A DNA stretch of 64,000 nucleotides from Microvenator marinus (GCF_007993755.1 NZ_CP042467.1:4488001-4552000); one strand, 5' to 3'; shown: positions 10,214 through 18,897, counted from the first letter of the stretch. The notes: generated by a model not told the origin, from the sequence alone. A program made the numbers and translations.

Positions 10214-11182
10214 CTATGGCCAACACAAGATCGCAAGCCCTTGTCGGCCTCCAAGTCCGCCGTTTCCATGGACGAGTCCAAATTTCTCCTCGGAGGAGTT
10301 TTGAAGGGCATTAGCCACGAGAACGAGGCCTCGAAGTGCCGGGTTATTCCACGGTGCGCGGGCGAAATTCATTCCTCCCGACTGAGTCAGCTCGTGGGTC
10401 TGGATGAATCTGAGCCATTCGTCGGGACTCGACGAGGCACTGAGCAGCTCAATCAACGCCAGTGGCACACACGGAAAGCACGTATACGCCTCCAAAACCA
10501 AGTCTTGGTAGGAACCGAGTGAAAGTCTTGAAAAGATCTCGGCTAGATGGTCATAAGAGGCCAGTGCGTCGACGTTTTCTGGGCCGTCAGGGACTTCGAT
10601 GCATTCAACTGCTTTCACAGCTACACCCTTGATTTCAAGCTCTCTTGCGACTTCTTCACGAGCGAGCAAGATCTGAGCTTCAAAGTCAATCCGAGGGTTT
10701 GCGCAATCCACCATCCTGAAAAGCTCGCTCGCCATCTCGTGGCGCGGCTCAACCACGATTCTTCGTCTCTCGGCGCTCTTGCGATAGTTGGACTCGAGCG
10801 CTCTCGAAAGACCGGCCAGCTCAGAAATCTCGATGCCTCGAAGCTCCAGAAAACGTCGAGTCAATTCGGTATAAGCATCCACCAGCGTGGTGTCATCGAA
10901 GACCTTCATCTTTGATTGAAGCTCCGCTGCAGGCCAGTGCCGCAGGTGGTCTCGTCCCGAGATGAGCACCAGGTCGAGGCCAGTGTTTAAGAGTTCAACT
11001 CCGGCCTTCAGCGCCCAGATCGGTGCAGCCCCACTCTTGAACGTGTTCTCGTGCTCAACCCAACCGTCCTCGAGAGCTTGAATTCGAAGCTCTTGAAACG
11101 AAAACCCCTGCGGAATTTCTACAGGGGTCCCGAGGATTCGGTCATCCTCTCTTAGGTATGTTGAGATGACATGAGCAGTCAC
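10214..11182 (-). CDS. Divergent thiolase-like protein
   Basis: 322-residue cytoplasmic protein. Two stretches resemble thiolase-fold enzymes: WALKAGVELLNTGLDLVLIS (about 56-75), like the helix-strand that buries the dimer core, and the C-terminal GLVHGNGGLGGRQGLAIL (about 302-319), like the Gly-rich C-terminal thiolase loop. It is shorter than a typical thiolase (about 390), and I cannot place a convincing catalytic Cys or the GHPxG motif. It may therefore be a non-catalytic or diverged member. It lies 58 bp downstream of the carbonic-anhydrase-like gene and 56 bp upstream of gatC, on the same strand. Function unknown. Confidence 0.4.
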   Translation of the reverse strand: MTAHVISTYLREDDRILGTPVEIPQGFSFQELRIQALEDGWVEHENTFKSGAAPIWALKAGVELLNTGLDLVLISGRDHLRHWPAAELQSKMKVFDDTTLVDAYTELTRRFLELRGIEISELAGLSRALESNYRKSAERRRIVVEPRHEMASELFRMVDCANPRIDFEAQILLAREEVARELEIKGVAVKAVECIEVPDGPENVDALASYDHLAEIFSRLSLGSYQDLVLEAYTCFPCVPLALIELLSASSSPDEWLRFIQTHELTQSGGMNFARAPWNNPALRGLVLVANALQNSSEEKFGLVHGNGGLGGRQGLAILCWP

Positions 11183-11240
11183 AAATCACTTTCGGCGTCG
11201 GACAATGAGTCCTACCATGCCGAGAAAAAGAAGGGCAGAG

Positions 11241-12056
11241 CTAACCGATTCGAACGACCCGAGTCGGAAGGTCGGGGAAAAGAGCGTTTCGAGTTGCTTC
11301 AAGCTGGAGCGGGACTAGACGGTTCACCTCATCTCTGAATCGCCGGTCTTCTTCAGGCGTTAACTCTTGGTGGTTCGCTATGAAGTCCTTGGCTTTGACC
11401 AAGAGGTAGCGCCTTGCCGCATCGTGCAAAACAAATCTGGACACGGTTTCGTGTTTGCAGACCATCGGAATCTGGGTCTCGTCATGGAGGGTTTCTTCGT
11501 CGTCAGCCTCAAAAATGATGACTTCTGTTTCTTGGTGATCGCCGGCTAAGGACTCGAATTCTAGGTCAGCGGCGTCTTGATGCTCCCAAAGCGTCTCGAA
11601 ATAAGCCGCGAGCGCGTCTTCAACGAGTTTTCGGCGAACGTCATAGCGGCTAGGTGAGAGCAGCATACCTTTGATGTGGCCACAGCCCACACCATTGGGC
11701 GTGGTGAGAAGGTCCAACGCGAGCGCTCGCTCCTTTTCCTTAAAGCCAATGATTTCTTCCGTACTCAACGCATCGCGGTCGAGCTCGCCAGCAATCCATG
11801 CCAGAGCGTGGTGATCTGTATGCATGTAAAACCTGCCGAAATGGCTCACGTAGTCTGAAAAAATCCGTTGAATCTCAGCTCGTCGCAAGAGCCGCGTTGT
11901 GGCCCGTTCTAGTGCGGTAATAAGCATGATGAATTCCCCCATGTTTCCACCCGGGGCGCCAACCACACAGTCTTTGTGTCGTCCGTCGATGCAGGCGAGG
12001 GTGGCGTCCTTTGTGAGGTCGCCGAGCTTGAGGAATTGAGTAAGTGCCAGTGACAT
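11241..12056 (-). CDS. LCIB/beta-type carbonic-anhydrase-like protein
   Basis: 271 residues from the chosen ATG at 12056, which has GGAG 8 nt upstream; a 13-residue longer form is possible. A Cys-x-Asp-x-Arg motif (ACIDGR: Cys22, Asp24, Arg26) is followed by a His cluster (MHTDHHALAW, about 78-87) and then GVGCGH (Cys125). This Cys-Asp-Arg / His / Cys spacing matches the zinc site of beta carbonic anhydrases, and the longer gap to the second Cys fits the LCIB-type family of algal CO2-concentrating proteins. The C-terminal 80 residues are acidic and helical. It is transcribed divergently from a SulP transporter, a frequent partner for carbonic anhydrases. Activity is inferred, not shown. Confidence 0.5.
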   Translation of the reverse strand: MSLALTQFLKLGDLTKDATLACIDGRHKDCVVGAPGGNMGEFIMLITALERATTRLLRRAEIQRIFSDYVSHFGRFYMHTDHHALAWIAGELDRDALSTEEIIGFKEKERALALDLLTTPNGVGCGHIKGMLLSPSRYDVRRKLVEDALAAYFETLWEHQDAADLEFESLAGDHQETEVIIFEADDEETLHDETQIPMVCKHETVSRFVLHDAARRYLLVKAKDFIANHQELTPEEDRRFRDEVNRLVPLQLEATRNALFPDLPTRVVRIG

Positions 12057-12380
12057 GGTGTTTCTCCGAAAAGAGGTCGAGTTCTCCTGATGCACCTAGA
12101 GCACAAGCCGTGCCGCTCTCTACAATGTTGTACGTGGAACGCCCTGACCGCCCCATAGAATATGGCCAAGAGGACTTTAGGCCTGTCTCAGTTTAGGCGT
12201 CGAGTACGCCGTTCAACCTTTGTGAAACGTTGCAACATGGTTTCAACGACTTGGCTTTCTTCGGCGAGTGGAAACGGCGAAAGGCTAGGTGTGGCCTTGT
12301 GATGAGGGTCTTGGCACGTCTGATGCTTTGGGATCGGAAGCGTAAATTCGGAGTCCAGCTCCCGCTGCACAGGAAATCAG
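12057..12380. other. 324-bp divergent intergenic region
   Basis: Gap between the carbonic-anhydrase-like gene (minus) and the SulP gene (plus). It must hold promoters for both, but I see no clear -35/-10 pair. It contains one palindromic element (separate entry). Reading frames here are short or are out-of-frame extensions over the SulP gene, and none looks coding. Confidence 0.6.
12223..12245. promoter_or_regulatory. Palindromic operator-like element
   Basis: Imperfect dyad with arms TGAAAC and GTTTCA flanking an inner palindrome GTTGCAAC. It lies in the divergent carbonic-anhydrase/SulP spacer, about 135 bp upstream of the SulP start. It could be a regulator site controlling one or both genes. 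The membrane LuxR-type regulator at 14081-14656 is a neighbouring candidate, but no direct link is visible. Confidence 0.3.
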
Positions 12381-14159
12381 ATGAATTCACTCGCAAAAAA
12401 ATACCTGCCGTTCATGGAATGGTTGGTGAACTACGATCGCAGGAACCTTCGTGGGGACGTGACTGCAGGTCTAACAACAGCCGTCATGCTCATCCCACAA
12501 GGTATGGCTTACGCCATGTTGGCTGGCCTTCCACCTATCCACGGCCTCTACGCTTCCATCGTTCCCATCGCAATTTACGCACTGCTTGGGACTTCGCGGC
12601 AGCTGGCGGTCGGGCCCGTAGCTATGGTGTCCCTCCTCGTTGCGACGGGTGTGGGAGCCATCGCTGGCTCGGGCACCGAACTCTTCATCGCGTACTCGAT
12701 TTTGCTCGCGCTCATGGTCGGCGTGATGCAGTTGGTGATGGGCATTGCGAGATTAGGCTTTCTTGTCAACTTCCTCTCTCACCCGGTGATCAGTGGTTTT
12801 ACCTCGGCCGCCGCTATCATCATTGGATTGTCCCAACTCAAGCACTTGCTTGGGGTGAAGCTCGCAAGCGGCAAAGTCCACGTGGTCCTTGGTGACGCCT
12901 TGACAAGGCTCAGCGAAATCCAGCCGATTACGCTGGGGATTGGCGCGCTTACCATCGCGGTTTTGATGTTCTTTAAGAAGGTAAAGCCCGCGTTCCCAAG
13001 TGCGCTGGCCGTGGTGCTGCTCGGCACGCTGGCCGTGTTTTTCGGAGGTCTCAACCAGATGGGCGTGGCCATCGTGGGTGATGTGCCTGCTGGTTTCCCC
13101 GCACCAGGCCTTCCCGTGCTCGACTTCGATGCGATGAAAGCTCTCTTTCCTATCGCCCTCACCATCTCACTCGTCGGCTTCATGGAGTCGATTTCGGTGG
13201 CTAAGTCCTTCGCCAACCGAAACAAGTACGAAATCGACGCAAACCAGGAGTTGATCGGGCTCGGCGCCGCAAACATCGGTGGTGCGTTCTTCCAGGCGTA
13301 CCCTGTGACCGGTGGTTTCTCCCGAACCGCTGTCAATGCCTCCGCAGGCGCCAAGACCGGCCTTGCCGCGCTCATCACCGCCGGCGTTGTTGCGCTCGCC
13401 CTGATGTTTCTCACGCCTCTCTTCTACTACCTTCCAAAAGCCGTGTTGGCAGGTATCATCATGGTCGCGGTGTTTGGCCTCGTGGACGTCAAAGAAGTCA
13501 AACACCTCTGGGCCGTCAAACGAAGTGACCTCGCGCTCCTTACCATCACCTTCTTCGCCACACTATCACTAGGGATCGAAGAAGGTATCCTGGTTGGAGT
13601 TGGGGCCTCATTGCTCTGGTTCGTGGTCAAGACAACTCGTCCACACTTTGCGGTCTTGGGTCAGATTCCTGGCACGCAGGCCTACAGGAACGTTAACAAT
13701 CACTCCGAGGCTGAACCGGTTCCAAACGTGCTCATGGTGCGGATGGACGCTCAGTTTTACTTCGGAAATGTGAGCTTCCTAAAAGAAAAGCTGGCCGAGC
13801 TCGAACGCGATGTTCCGGGCGGTCTGAAAGCCGTGATCATTGACGCGAGCTCAATGAATCAACTCGACAGCTCCGCGGTCCACGCACTATCCGAGCTCCT
13901 CGTCGCGTACAGAGATCGGGGCGTGAAGCTTATGATCGCCAACGCGAAACGCCCTGTCGTCGATGTGATGGAGCGCGCTCATTTGCTCGATGCGCTCGGC
14001 GAAACCGGACTCTTCCTGACGGTTCACGAAGCCGCAGAACACGCGCGCAGCTTGCCGGATCCCTCCGCCGAAGATCGAGCTCAGGTTCTAGAGGTCAACA
14101 AGTCTTCCAAAAAGAACGCCGCAAATTCATTGCGATTGGCGAGTCCTGATTTGCGATAG
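12381..14159 (+). CDS. SulP-family anion transporter (sulfate/bicarbonate)
   Basis: 592 residues with the SulP core. The N-terminal DVTAGLTTAVMLIPQGMAYA signature (about 28-47) is followed by about 12-14 membrane segments and a cytosolic STAS domain (about 445-560) with IDASSMNQLDSSAVHAL around the conserved Asp-Ser. SulP proteins move sulfate, bicarbonate or dicarboxylates. The adjacent divergently transcribed carbonic-anhydrase-like gene favours bicarbonate (inference). The ORF runs 79 bp past the stop of the convergent regulator gene, so the two 3' ends overlap. The exact substrate cannot be read from the sequence. Confidence 0.92.
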   Translation: MNSLAKKYLPFMEWLVNYDRRNLRGDVTAGLTTAVMLIPQGMAYAMLAGLPPIHGLYASIVPIAIYALLGTSRQLAVGPVAMVSLLVATGVGAIAGSGTELFIAYSILLALMVGVMQLVMGIARLGFLVNFLSHPVISGFTSAAAIIIGLSQLKHLLGVKLASGKVHVVLGDALTRLSEIQPITLGIGALTIAVLMFFKKVKPAFPSALAVVLLGTLAVFFGGLNQMGVAIVGDVPAGFPAPGLPVLDFDAMKALFPIALTISLVGFMESISVAKSFANRNKYEIDANQELIGLGAANIGGAFFQAYPVTGGFSRTAVNASAGAKTGLAALITAGVVALALMFLTPLFYYLPKAVLAGIIMVAVFGLVDVKEVKHLWAVKRSDLALLTITFFATLSLGIEEGILVGVGASLLWFVVKTTRPHFAVLGQIPGTQAYRNVNNHSEAEPVPNVLMVRMDAQFYFGNVSFLKEKLAELERDVPGGLKAVIIDASSMNQLDSSAVHALSELLVAYRDRGVKLMIANAKRPVVDVMERAHLLDALGETGLFLTVHEAAEHARSLPDPSAEDRAQVLEVNKSSKKNAANSLRLASPDLR

Positions 14160-14656
14160 ATGGCGCCAGCTTGGTCGCGAACGGTTCGTTCGCTGACGTC
14201 TCGAATCTGGGCGATCTCTTTGAGGCTCAAGCCTTTCAGTAGAAGTAGTCCCACGTCGGTCTCGGCCGGCGTCAAATCCCAAGCCTTGAGCTGCAAATCT
14301 ATCGCGTCCGAAAGCCCCGAGAGTAGTTCCTCGTTTTCCTTTCTCCAAGTATTGGCCCGCTCCTCCCACTTTCCACTTTCTTCGATCGCATCTTGGTATG
14401 CCTGACGCATGGATTTGATCCTTTTGACGAGCAGAAACCAAAGCCAGCCCCCTACGCTAGTTGCTAGAACGATGAGTGTAAGTTCAACCGCAAAATGTAG
14501 GCCAGAAACGTGATCGAACTCAGTGATGAGATCAATACCGACAAGGACTGCTACGAGCCCTAAAACCGCAGCCGGCAGCCCCAAAACTAGGAGTCCGTCA
14601 TTTGACGGGTGTTCGTAAATCACCCTTCGTTTCAACGCTTTAGGTTCATCCGTCAT
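14081..14656 (-). CDS. Membrane-anchored LuxR/GerE-type regulator
   Basis: 191 residues from the ATG at 14656. The open frame continues upstream to 15076, but that part is antisense to the DUF2231-like gene and looks non-coding. Two hydrophobic segments (about 15-75) precede a coiled, basic linker and a C-terminal LuxR-type HTH with LTPAETDVGLLLLKGLSLKE and SERTVRDQAGAIYRKSG. No sensor domain is visible, so the signal may be sensed by the membrane part or a partner. The 3' end overlaps the SulP gene by 79 bp in convergent orientation. The DUF2231-like gene is transcribed divergently 82 bp away. Confidence 0.75.
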   Translation of the reverse strand: MTDEPKALKRRVIYEHPSNDGLLVLGLPAAVLGLVAVLVGIDLITEFDHVSGLHFAVELTLIVLATSVGGWLWFLLVKRIKSMRQAYQDAIEESGKWEERANTWRKENEELLSGLSDAIDLQLKAWDLTPAETDVGLLLLKGLSLKEIAQIRDVSERTVRDQAGAIYRKSGLANRNEFAAFFLEDLLTSRT

Positions 14657-14738
14657 CGGTCGTATTTCCGTTTCGAGATTACGCACTAGTTTGAGTCTTG
14701 AACGCGTCATTTCCGACGCCACCACTAAGGAGTTCACC

Positions 14739-15194
14739 ATGCCATTGCATCCAGCTATCGTCCACATTCCTGTCGCCCTCGCTCTACTTCTTCCGCTCTT
14801 GATTCCGATTGCGGGTTTTCTATGGTGGCGCGAGAAGAAGTCCCGCGCCCCGCTTTGGTTGGTGGCAATTCTCGCGGGAATCATGGGGGTTTCGACTTTT
14901 GCCGCCATGCAAACCGGCGAGGAGGACGAAGAGATCGTGGAGGAAGTCGTGAACCACGACGCCCTTGAGGCCCACGAGCATGCCGCTGAGAGATTTGCGT
15001 GGGTCGCCGGGGGTATCGCCGTCATCAGCGTGGGAACCTTGCTCGCTGCGAGCACAGGCGCCGCGATTCCCCTCATAGCGATTCTGTGGGTAGCGAGCGT
15101 TGCGGGCGCGTATCAGGCCTATGTGACGGGCCACGCAGGAGGGGAATTAGTCTACGTTCACAACGCTGCCTCAGCTCATACTCCGAGTCGGTAG
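14739..15194 (+). CDS. DUF2231-like membrane protein
   Basis: 151 residues from the ATG at 14739, preceded by AAGGAG at 6-7 nt; the longer frame from 14691 lacks such a site. It starts with HPAIVHIPVAL, the typical DUF2231 opening, has about four membrane segments, and a central acidic stretch TGEEDEEIVEEVV followed by LEAHEHAAERFAW. The C-terminal TGHAGGELVY motif is also characteristic. DUF2231 proteins are often near cytochromes or heme proteins; function unsettled. It is transcribed divergently from the membrane LuxR-type gene, which may control it. Confidence 0.75.
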   Translation: MPLHPAIVHIPVALALLLPLLIPIAGFLWWREKKSRAPLWLVAILAGIMGVSTFAAMQTGEEDEEIVEEVVNHDALEAHEHAAERFAWVAGGIAVISVGTLLAASTGAAIPLIAILWVASVAGAYQAYVTGHAGGELVYVHNAASAHTPSR

Positions 15195-15199
15195 ATGTC

Positions 15200-16264
15200 T
15201 TAGTTAGCCAGCAAGAATTCGTCGACGGCCCCGATGTAGACATCCCAGGCTTCGAGCTGCGGAACGTGACCAACACCCTCAATCTCGACCAGCTTAGACT
15301 TGGGAATGGCGGCCGCTGCGGCACGGCCCAGTTCGGGGTAGTTCCCGAGTTTCTCCGCAACTTCGGGCGGAGCTAGAGCCTTGCCAATTGCGGTCTTGTC
15401 GCGTTGCCCGATGATCAAAAGCGTGGGCGACTCGACCTTCGGAAAGTCATGCACCACAGGTTGAGTGAAGACCATCACGGACGTCAATGCGCCGATCTTG
15501 CCCATAAGTTCTCGGTCGGGGCCCGTAGCCCAGCCCGCCTGAATGTCCAGAAGTGAGTCGTATTCGGGCTTCCAACTCCCGTCGAAATACGCATTCGACA
15601 TATAGGTTTTGATAGATTCAGGCGACCTCTTGGCCTCGTTGGTCTCCCAGTCCTCAAGCGGAATCATCGGAACACCTCTTTGATGCCAATCTTCAAGTCC
15701 AATCGGATTGACCATGATGAGCTTCTGCGTTGTTTCCGGATAGCTGAGTGCAAAACGAGTGGCCAGCATACCACCCATCGAATGGCCCATGACGCTCGTT
15801 GATTTAACACCGAGTTCATCGAGCAAAGACTTCGTGATGCTCGCCATCAGCTCGAAGGAATACGTGATGGTTGTTGGCTTGGTCGACTTTCCGAACCCAA
15901 CCTGGTCTGGCGCAATGACTCGCCAGCCCTCATCGAGCAGATGAGCCATCGTTTTTTCCCAGTACGCCCCTGAAAAGTTCTTGCCGTGGAGCAGGAGAAC
16001 TACGCCTTTCGGGGTGGTCTGAGGCGACTCGTCCATATACGCGATTTCGAGTTCCTGGCCTTCGTGTTCGGCCTTAAACCACTTGACGGCATAAGGGTAT
16101 TCATAAGTGCTCAGGCGCGCGTCGAGGCCCTTGGCAGGCGTTGTGCTCTCAGGCTTTTCCGCCGAAGTTTGCTGCTCAATCGGTGCGGTTTCGGTTGGCT
16201 CCGGAGTGCTTGCGCAGGCAACACTAAGCCCGAGAAGGGCGCTCAGAAATAGTACGTTCTTCAT
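15200..16264 (-). CDS. Alpha/beta-hydrolase lipoprotein
   Basis: 354 residues. The signal peptide ends with lipobox LSVAC (Cys17), then a Pro/Thr/Glu-rich linker, then an alpha/beta-hydrolase fold (about 65-350). The nucleophile elbow is GHSMGG (about 160-165), the oxyanion HG motif is LLHGKNFSG, and the likely catalytic His is in EGVGHVPQLE near the C-terminus. The Asp lies around LLIIGQRDKTA. Cell-envelope location is predicted. The substrate is unknown; haloperoxidase-, esterase- or epoxide-hydrolase-like sequences all resemble this. It converges with the DUF2231-like gene, with only 5 bp between stops. Confidence 0.85.
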   Translation of the reverse strand: MKNVLFLSALLGLSVACASTPEPTETAPIEQQTSAEKPESTTPAKGLDARLSTYEYPYAVKWFKAEHEGQELEIAYMDESPQTTPKGVVLLLHGKNFSGAYWEKTMAHLLDEGWRVIAPDQVGFGKSTKPTTITYSFELMASITKSLLDELGVKSTSVMGHSMGGMLATRFALSYPETTQKLIMVNPIGLEDWHQRGVPMIPLEDWETNEAKRSPESIKTYMSNAYFDGSWKPEYDSLLDIQAGWATGPDRELMGKIGALTSVMVFTQPVVHDFPKVESPTLLIIGQRDKTAIGKALAPPEVAEKLGNYPELGRAAAAAIPKSKLVEIEGVGHVPQLEAWDVYIGAVDEFLLAN

Positions 16265-16288
16265 GATTCTTCCAAAATATTGATTAGC

Positions 16289-17371
16289 TCAAAAACACCA
16301 GATCAGACGCGCAATGGCATCCGACTCGCCATAAACAACGGCATTCTGCTCAAATTCCTTCCCGAGCATTTTTGCGCGTTCCTCGCTGATACCAAGGACC
16401 AGGAAACTGACCTCTTCCCAAGACCCATCAGAGGCTAATCCCAGCGCCTGAAAAATACTTTCATCGGGAAACTCCCTGCGAAGTGACTCGTCGAGGTGTT
16501 TCATTCGTTGCGCATTTTCCGCATCTGAAAGAGGTTCAGAATAGGGATTGCACGCCGTGACGATTGCCCAAGATTCCACTCGCTGGGCGTCCAGCCAATC
16601 CGCAAACCCCGCGTGAGCAACGCCAACCCTAAGATCAAAAGGAAGTGGGCACTCAACCCGATAGATGGCCTCGCTATACGATGTTTCCAGGGAGTTTGTG
16701 AGCCGACTCGTCCATGATTCAACTTCGCGTTTCTTGAGTCGTTTTCTTGCTGTTTCTCTCCACGATTCGGTGAGGAGTTCGAGCTCTGCCATCAACTCCA
16801 AGCCGTCAAAATCCTTAGTGTTGACATAGAGCAGGTCGATCAGGCGGCTGACGGGCCACTCAGGATGCGGGCGATCCACCAATTCCAGGCTTTGCCCTGT
16901 CTCTACCTCCCCGGTCTCTACTACGCGGTAATACCATCCGAGGCGCCCTGTCCGTTGTACCAAGAGAGGCATACGTTTCATGCCAAATCGGACCCCTAAT
17001 TTCCAGCATGGCTGCCTTCCTTGGGACACCTGAATGACCGCACTACCAAGGCTAAATGTGTCGCCCACACAGACGTCTTCTTCGGTGAGCCCTAAGGTGC
17101 TGATATTTTCCCCGAACGCACCCGGAACCTTGAGGAATTCTTCGAGCTGAAGATATTCGGTACGCCACGTCTTGTAATGGTCGAACGCGTAGTGATGGAG
17201 CGCCTTTTCAAGACCACCATGATGTTTCAGGTCAGCTTGCCTATCCCCGACAAGTCCATCCATCTTGAGCTCAACGGGTCCAACTGCTTTCGACTTAAAA
17301 ATGCCCGATTCCGTGCCATCTTGAAGCTTTGAAATACCCCCTTGGAGTATCTCTACTTTGTGCCCACTCAT
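16289..17371 (-). CDS. MOSC-domain protein fused to DUF3293
   Basis: 360 residues with two domains. Residues 1-230 resemble YiiM-type MOSC proteins: GLVGDRQADLKHHGGLEKAL (about 40-59), FGENISTLGLTEEDVCVGD and the conserved Cys in QGRQPCWKLG (about 138-147). MOSC proteins handle molybdenum-cofactor sulfur or detoxify N-hydroxylated bases. Residues 235-360 match the DUF3293 pattern: VTACNPYSEPLSDAENAQR, an acidic middle, EVSFLVLGISEERAKMLGK and QNAVVYG. The two are in one frame without an indel. The combined function is unknown. It is 20 bp downstream of an unknown gene on the same strand. Confidence 0.75.
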   Translation of the reverse strand: MSGHKVEILQGGISKLQDGTESGIFKSKAVGPVELKMDGLVGDRQADLKHHGGLEKALHHYAFDHYKTWRTEYLQLEEFLKVPGAFGENISTLGLTEEDVCVGDTFSLGSAVIQVSQGRQPCWKLGVRFGMKRMPLLVQRTGRLGWYYRVVETGEVETGQSLELVDRPHPEWPVSRLIDLLYVNTKDFDGLELMAELELLTESWRETARKRLKKREVESWTSRLTNSLETSYSEAIYRVECPLPFDLRVGVAHAGFADWLDAQRVESWAIVTACNPYSEPLSDAENAQRMKHLDESLRREFPDESIFQALGLASDGSWEEVSFLVLGISEERAKMLGKEFEQNAVVYGESDAIARLIWCF

Positions 17372-17391
17372 AACCGGATGTCCTCCAAAGT

Positions 17392-18120
17392 TTAGCGTGA
17401 TTTCGGGTCAAAAATCGATTCGCCGAGTTGAATTGAGGCACGCAGCGCCTCATCGAGTGCCGCGCCATGAGACCAGTGGCGGCGAACTTCGTCAACGATT
17501 CGATCCGTGATGCCGCCAACATCTTCCTTCGCAGCACTCAGCCGTTCCCCTTCGGATTTGGAGGTCAAAAGAGTCTTTCGTAGTGCTGAAAGAACCTCGC
17601 CAAAAACCTCGCGACCAACACCAAACGCACTTCGCATCACAGCTTGCGTGGGGCTCATATCTACTGCTTCGCGCGCCCGAATAATCACGGCGCGAAGCCT
17701 CTTGATTGTAGGAGGATCTCCGCGCTGAAGAAGTTCTTGCGGCACGTAGCCTGCCTCGAGTGCACGTGCCAAAAGCCAGCCCTCGTGGAAAATGGAAGCT
17801 GCCACGTCCGCACAGCTCTTGATTGCGAGAAAGTACACAACCTTCGTGATAAGTTTTTTTATGGGCCAGAAAACAATTTTCTTCAGGGCCGCTGACATGA
17901 GCTTGGAGGGAGACTCAGCGAGCGTTTTGGTATTTCCATCGGACAAGGTCAGGCCATTCAACTCAAAGAGTTCACGGTTCAGACGCCTGTGAATTCGCTC
18001 GATGATCAAATCGTCGACAAACGGAACAGGAATAAGCGGACAAAGGCCTGCCAACGCGCTGTGAATCGCAACCGATTTAAGCGCGGCATCAGAGATTTGA
18101 ACTTCAGTTTTCTCAACCAT
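17392..18120 (-). CDS. Conserved-looking hypothetical protein
   Basis: 242 residues, not recognised. It has a short hydrophobic N-terminal segment (GLCPLIPVPFVDD, about 25-37) followed by ERIHRRLNRELF, and a hydrophobic helix with basic flanks (KIVFWPIKKLITKVVYFLAI, about 80-99). The C-terminal half is helical and charged. It may be a peripheral membrane protein. It sits between the SDR gene (18 bp away) and the MOSC-DUF3293 gene (20 bp) in one minus-strand run, so co-transcription is likely. No catalytic motif is visible. Confidence 0.65.
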   Translation of the reverse strand: MVEKTEVQISDAALKSVAIHSALAGLCPLIPVPFVDDLIIERIHRRLNRELFELNGLTLSDGNTKTLAESPSKLMSAALKKIVFWPIKKLITKVVYFLAIKSCADVAASIFHEGWLLARALEAGYVPQELLQRGDPPTIKRLRAVIIRAREAVDMSPTQAVMRSAFGVGREVFGEVLSALRKTLLTSKSEGERLSAAKEDVGGITDRIVDEVRRHWSHGAALDEALRASIQLGESIFDPKSR

Positions 18121-18138
18121 CTAAGGCTCATAAACGGG

Positions 18139-18897
18139 TTACCCCGCCATGATGCCACCGTCTGCCTCGATTGTCGCGCCCGTTATAAAGCTCGCCTCGT
18201 CCGAACATAGCCAGGTCACCACGGTCGCGATTTCGTCAGGAGTGCCCATGCGTTTGATGGGGTTCATTTGAGCAAACGCCTCCAGAGTTGCCGGGTCGTT
18301 GTGGGCCGCACGACGCACCATTTCCGTATCCACCACGCCAGGGCAAACCGCATTCACTCGTATCTTGCTTGTTGCGTAGTCGAGTGCAGCAGACTTGGTC
18401 AATCCAATCACAGCGTGTTTTGACGCTACGTAGATCGACGAGCCTGGAAGGCCCTTTAGGCCGGCGATGGAGCTGTTGTTGACGATCACACCACCACCCT
18501 GTTTGAGCATTTGCTCCACTTGGAATTTCATTCCCAGGTAGACGCCTCGAATATTGATCGAGAAGAGCTTGTCTACGTCTTGGGTCTCCGTCAGATGCAG
18601 TGCGCCCATCGCGCCTTCCCAGCCTGCGTTATTGAACGCGAAATCGAGGCGGCCAAAACGCTCCACACAGCCGTCTACGGCTGCCTTCAGCTCCGTCTCG
18701 TTGCTTACATCGGCCTTGAAGAAGTATGCCTCACCGCCGTTCCCGACGATCTCTTTGGCTACAGCGCTTCCAGCCTCTTGGTCTACGTCAACAATCGCGA
18801 TACGCGCGCCAAACTTGGCAAAACGGCGAGCGGTGGCCGCGCCGATGCCTTTCGAGCCGCCCGTAATGAAGGCTACCTTTCCGTTAAAATCATTCAT
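18139..18897 (-). CDS. Short-chain dehydrogenase/reductase
   Basis: 252-residue classical SDR. The NAD(P)-binding TGGSKGIG motif (about 11-18), FNNAG (about 88-92), the Ser of NNSSIAG, and catalytic YVASK (about 154-158) are present. The length is normal and the C-terminus has ITGATIEADGG. Asp rather than Arg after beta-2 (VDVDQEAG) favours NAD(H). The start ATG at 18897 has AAGGAG upstream and overlaps the ppsA stop (ATGA). The in-frame upstream extension to 19038 runs inside ppsA and is not coding. The substrate is unknown. Confidence 0.88.
   Translation of the reverse strand: MNDFNGKVAFITGGSKGIGAATARRFAKFGARIAIVDVDQEAGSAVAKEIVGNGGEAYFFKADVSNETELKAAVDGCVERFGRLDFAFNNAGWEGAMGALHLTETQDVDKLFSINIRGVYLGMKFQVEQMLKQGGGVIVNNSSIAGLKGLPGSSIYVASKHAVIGLTKSAALDYATSKIRVNAVCPGVVDTEMVRRAAHNDPATLEAFAQMNPIKRMGTPDEIATVVTWLCSDEASFITGATIEADGGIMAG

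Noticed and set aside
12230-12895. 221-residue plus-strand frame overlapping the SulP start
   Set aside because: Out of frame with SulP and rich in Arg/His as expected for a shadow frame.
14657-15076. N-terminal 140-residue extension of the LuxR-type regulator
   Set aside because: Antisense to the DUF2231-like gene, Ser/Ala-rich shadow composition; the ATG at 14656 gives a sensible protein.
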